Assembly: GCF_003651185.1 (NCBI RefSeq)
Contig: NZ_RCDC01000004.1
Location: 2,218,659-2,282,658 of the forward strand
Origin: Stenotrophomonas rhizophila
Lineage (GTDB): Bacteria; Pseudomonadota; Gammaproteobacteria; Xanthomonadales; Xanthomonadaceae
Length of the DNA: 64,000 nt
Reading direction: 5' to 3'
The notes beneath the pieces are model-generated. The model was given only the letters and a program-made list of their open reading frames with translations, was not told the origin of the DNA and made no database searches. The position numbers were made by a program, and so were the translations under genes. Shown one piece after another: positions 61,753 to 64,000 of the stretch. The stretch's first letter is position 1; every line of letters begins with the position of its first letter.

Positions 61753-62457
61753 TCAGGCCCGATCCACGGATGCCGCCGCCAGCAGCGGCAGCATCGCTTC
61801 TGCCACGCCCTTGGCCGACGCCGGGTTCTGCCCTGTCACCAGCCGCTCGCTCACCACTACCAGTGCCTGGAAGTTCGGCGCGGGCACATGCCGGGCGCCA
61901 CGCTCCTGCAGGGCGTCGGCCAGCAGGAACGGGACCGTGTCGTACAGACTAACCGCGCGTTCCTCGTCATTGGTGAAGGCCGATACCTCCTTGCCTGCGA
62001 CCAGATAGCGACCGTCGGACAACTTGACATTCACCAGCCCGGCCGGGCCGTGGCAGACGGCCGCGACCACGCCGCCACGCTCGTAGATGCGCGCCGCGAT
62101 GGCCGACAGTTCGGCGTTGTCGGGGAAGTCCCACATCGTCGCGTGGCCGCCGGCGTAGAAGATCGCGGCGTAGGCATCGGGATCGACCTGCGCGGGTGCC
62201 AAGGTGTTCTCGGTGGCACCGCGCAGCGCCGCGTCGTTCCAGAACGCGGCATTGATCGGATCGTCCAGGTCGAGTCCATCGACGTGCGTCTTGCCGCCCT
62301 TGGGGCTGACGAAATCGACCGCATGGCCGGCGTCGGCCAGCACCCGATGCGGATGCGTGACCTCGGACAGATAGAAACCGCTGCGCGCGGCGTCGGCGGC
62401 GCCCGCCGGTCCCTTGCGGTCGTGGCTGGTCAAGACGAAAAGAATGCGTTGGGTCAT
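61753..62457 (-). CDS. DJ-1/PfpI-family protein (Hsp31/glyoxalase III-like)
   Basis: 234 residues of the DJ-1/PfpI fold. The nucleophile elbow is AAVCHGPAGL (Cys135, His136) and the acid is Glu32 in FYLSEVTHP. GHAVDFVSPKGGKTHVDGLDLDDP matches the Hsp31-like group, which includes glutathione-independent glyoxalases and repair proteins. It is cytoplasmic, first in the cargo operon and divergent from a LysR gene. I place the start at ATG 62457. Confidence 0.92.
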   Translation of the reverse strand: MTQRILFVLTSHDRKGPAGAADAARSGFYLSEVTHPHRVLADAGHAVDFVSPKGGKTHVDGLDLDDPINAAFWNDAALRGATENTLAPAQVDPDAYAAIFYAGGHATMWDFPDNAELSAIAARIYERGGVVAAVCHGPAGLVNVKLSDGRYLVAGKEVSAFTNDEERAVSLYDTVPFLLADALQERGARHVPAPNFQALVVVSERLVTGQNPASAKGVAEAMLPLLAAASVDRA

Positions 62458-62602
62458 CGGAGGCTCCTGCAAGCGAGTCGAGCACACCGCCGAGCGCCTC
62501 CGGCGGAGGCGTGCGCGTTGCGGCATGCGAAGTAAGGAACCTCATTCTGGTGAATCCGGTATATCCTTTAAATGACCAAAATAGACAAACACTTTCCCCG
62601 GA

Positions 62603-63520
62603 ATGACCCAAATGGCCCTGCGCAACCTCGATGACTTGGCGGTGTTCGTGCATGTGGTGGAGCGCCAGAGCTTTTCCGCCGCCGCACGCGACCTGCATCT
62701 CGCACCCAAGACGGTCAGCAAGCAGATTGCCCGGCTGGAGCAGGCCTTGGGCACCACGCTGTTCGAGCGCAACACCCGCAACCTGCGCATCACCGGCGAA
62801 GGCCGCGCCATCGCCGAACGGGCGCGGGTCGCCCTGGCGGTGCTGGAAGAAGTGCAGGAACTGGCGACCGGCGGCAGCCAGGAACTGAGCGGCACCATCC
62901 GCCTGACCGCGCCCACGCCGTTCGGGCGCAAGTTCGTGGCCCCGGCTATCCACGATTTCTGCCGCCTGCATCCCAGGGTCGGCTTCGACCTGCGCCTGTC
63001 CGATCAAGTGCAGGATCTGTATAGCGGCGACCTCGACCTGGCGATTCGCATGGGCGAGTTGGCCGATTCGCGTTTGGTGGCGCGGCGCGTGGCCGACAAC
63101 CGGCGCATCCTGGCGGCGTCTCCCGCCTACCTGAAAGCGCATGGCAGTCCCGCGCAGCCGGAAGAACTGGAACGGCACAACTGCCTGGTGTTCGCTTATC
63201 CGGGCCTGCTGCAAAGCACCTGGCCGCTGCGCAAGGGCCGCCGGGAGAAGCCTGTCGCGGTCAGCGGTACGCTGTGCAGCGACAACGGCGACGTGCTGCA
63301 TGCGTGGTGCGTGGCCGGGCTGGGCATCTCGCTGCGCGAGACCTGGGACATTCACGAGGAACTGCGCGACGGGAGGCTGGTACGCGTGTTGCCGGACTGG
63401 GAAGCCACGCCCTCGAAGATCAGCATCGTGCGGGCACGGCGCGAACCCGTGCCGCACCGACTGACGGCGTTCAGTGATTTTTTGTTTGATCGCTGGCAGC
63501 AAGCGCCATGGGATCATTGA
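62603..63520 (+). CDS. LysR-family regulator divergent from the DJ-1/MFS operon
   Basis: 305 residues, helix-turn-helix LAVFVHVVERQSFSAAARDLHLAPKTVSKQIARLEQALG and a full inducer domain. The start is ATG 62603 or ATG 62612. Its divergent position makes it the likely activator or repressor of the DJ-1 operon, probably sensing an aldehyde or other reactive compound. Confidence 0.93.
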   Translation: MTQMALRNLDDLAVFVHVVERQSFSAAARDLHLAPKTVSKQIARLEQALGTTLFERNTRNLRITGEGRAIAERARVALAVLEEVQELATGGSQELSGTIRLTAPTPFGRKFVAPAIHDFCRLHPRVGFDLRLSDQVQDLYSGDLDLAIRMGELADSRLVARRVADNRRILAASPAYLKAHGSPAQPEELERHNCLVFAYPGLLQSTWPLRKGRREKPVAVSGTLCSDNGDVLHAWCVAGLGISLRETWDIHEELRDGRLVRVLPDWEATPSKISIVRARREPVPHRLTAFSDFLFDRWQQAPWDH

Positions 63521-63565
63521 TCTCATTCCCCGCTGCTGGCTGATCCCAGACATCTCTATCGGCGG

Positions 63566-64000
63566 CTAAGCTTCATAGAAAATCTCGTAGCGCGCACCTT
63601 TGCGCTTGATGTGCCCGAATCCAAGCTCGCCAAGGTGCATGCCAGCGATAAGGATTCTGTCCGAGCTAACAACATCCAACAGTTTTGATCGTGTTTCGGC
63701 GGAGAGAATCGGATCTTGGTCGAATGCAATTGATACGTCGGGACGAGCAATCTGGATCTGGGGGAAATGAACGATATCCCCCCAAACCAGCAGCCTACGA
63801 TCATGGGATTCGATGCGATAACCGGAATGCCCTGCGGTATGTCCCAGAAGGGGCATCGCACTGATACCAGGGAGAACTTCGCTATCAACAAACGTGCGCG
63901 TCTTCTCCCGATACTGATCGAACACCTTCCGAGCAAACAGAAAGTTGCCACGAGCTCGCTCACTCGCTCGACTGAGGTTGCCATCGTCCTCCCAGAAAGA
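63566..64000 (-). CDS. Metallo-beta-lactamase-fold hydrolase (5' end outside window)
   Basis: The frame is open to the window edge and begins SFWEDDGNLSRASERARGNF. It continues VLPGISAMPLLGHTAGHSGYRI (a metal-binding loop), LLVWGDIVHFPQIQIARPDVSIAFDQDP and a C-terminus LIAGMHLGELGFGHIKRKG. This pattern fits MBL enzymes near the lactonase/hydrolase group. The N-terminal HxHxDH motif lies outside the window. It is convergent with the LysR gene. Confidence 0.85.
   Translation of the reverse strand, partial: SFWEDDGNLSRASERARGNFLFARKVFDQYREKTRTFVDSEVLPGISAMPLLGHTAGHSGYRIESHDRRLLVWGDIVHFPQIQIARPDVSIAFDQDPILSAETRSKLLDVVSSDRILIAGMHLGELGFGHIKRKGARYEIFYEA

Overview
The window is high-GC DNA from a gammaproteobacterium of the Xanthomonadaceae/Lysobacteraceae, most likely Stenotrophomonas or a close relative. 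The main reasons are the TonB-dependent receptor of the Xanthomonas/Caulobacter type beside a GH3 glucosidase and a LacI regulator, the monomeric isocitrate dehydrogenase beside aceK, and a SmeDEF/SmeT-like efflux locus. The genus is an inference from protein resemblance.

Region 1 (1-16.8 kb) looks like ordinary chromosome. It holds a beta-glucoside utilisation locus (GH3 glucosidase, LacI repressor, FucP-like permease, TonB-dependent receptor, cupin-like protein). Near-identical TGACA-GCGC-TGTCA-type palindromes sit in front of the glucosidase, permease and receptor genes, so they are probably one regulon. A membrane diguanylate cyclase, a TonB-C-domain protein, aceK and icd follow.

Region 2 (17.0-46.7 kb) is an accessory mosaic. 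It holds a sulfide-detoxification operon of the BigR type (blh-bigR and two YeeE/YedE half-transporters) with a strong palindromic operator, and a TetR/SDR pair with twin operators. A module pairing a flavin monooxygenase (NtaA/DszA family) with a COG2085 'F420-reductase-like' dinucleotide-binding protein occurs twice intact (22.4-24.5 and 43.5-45.7 kb), with decayed relatives at 40.9-41.5 and 43.3 kb. A scar at 24.8-25.7 kb joins a dead end of a conjugative element (trbI tail plus DUF2274 pseudogene with a tetranucleotide expansion) to a truncated IS3 element and half a TetR gene. Then come a complete RND efflux operon with its TetR regulator, a periplasmic GMC sugar/polyol dehydrogenase operon (small subunit, flavoprotein, triheme cytochrome, broken OprB porin) with a LacI regulator, a TetR/universal-stress pair and a tannase/feruloyl esterase.

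Region 3 (46.7-64.0 kb) is the mating-pair-formation end of an integrative conjugative element of the Tn4371 type: DUF2274, trbI, G, F, L, K, J, E, D, C, B, a CopG-like protein and traG, almost all overlapping and read right to left. Behind traG, beyond a terminator, lies a tight cargo operon (DJ-1/PfpI protein, MFS exporter, LysR, EexN/TrbK-like lipoprotein), a divergent LysR gene and a metallo-beta-lactamase-fold gene that runs off the window. No integrase, relaxase, replication gene, tRNA, rRNA or CRISPR array was seen. The element therefore continues beyond 64 kb or is incomplete.
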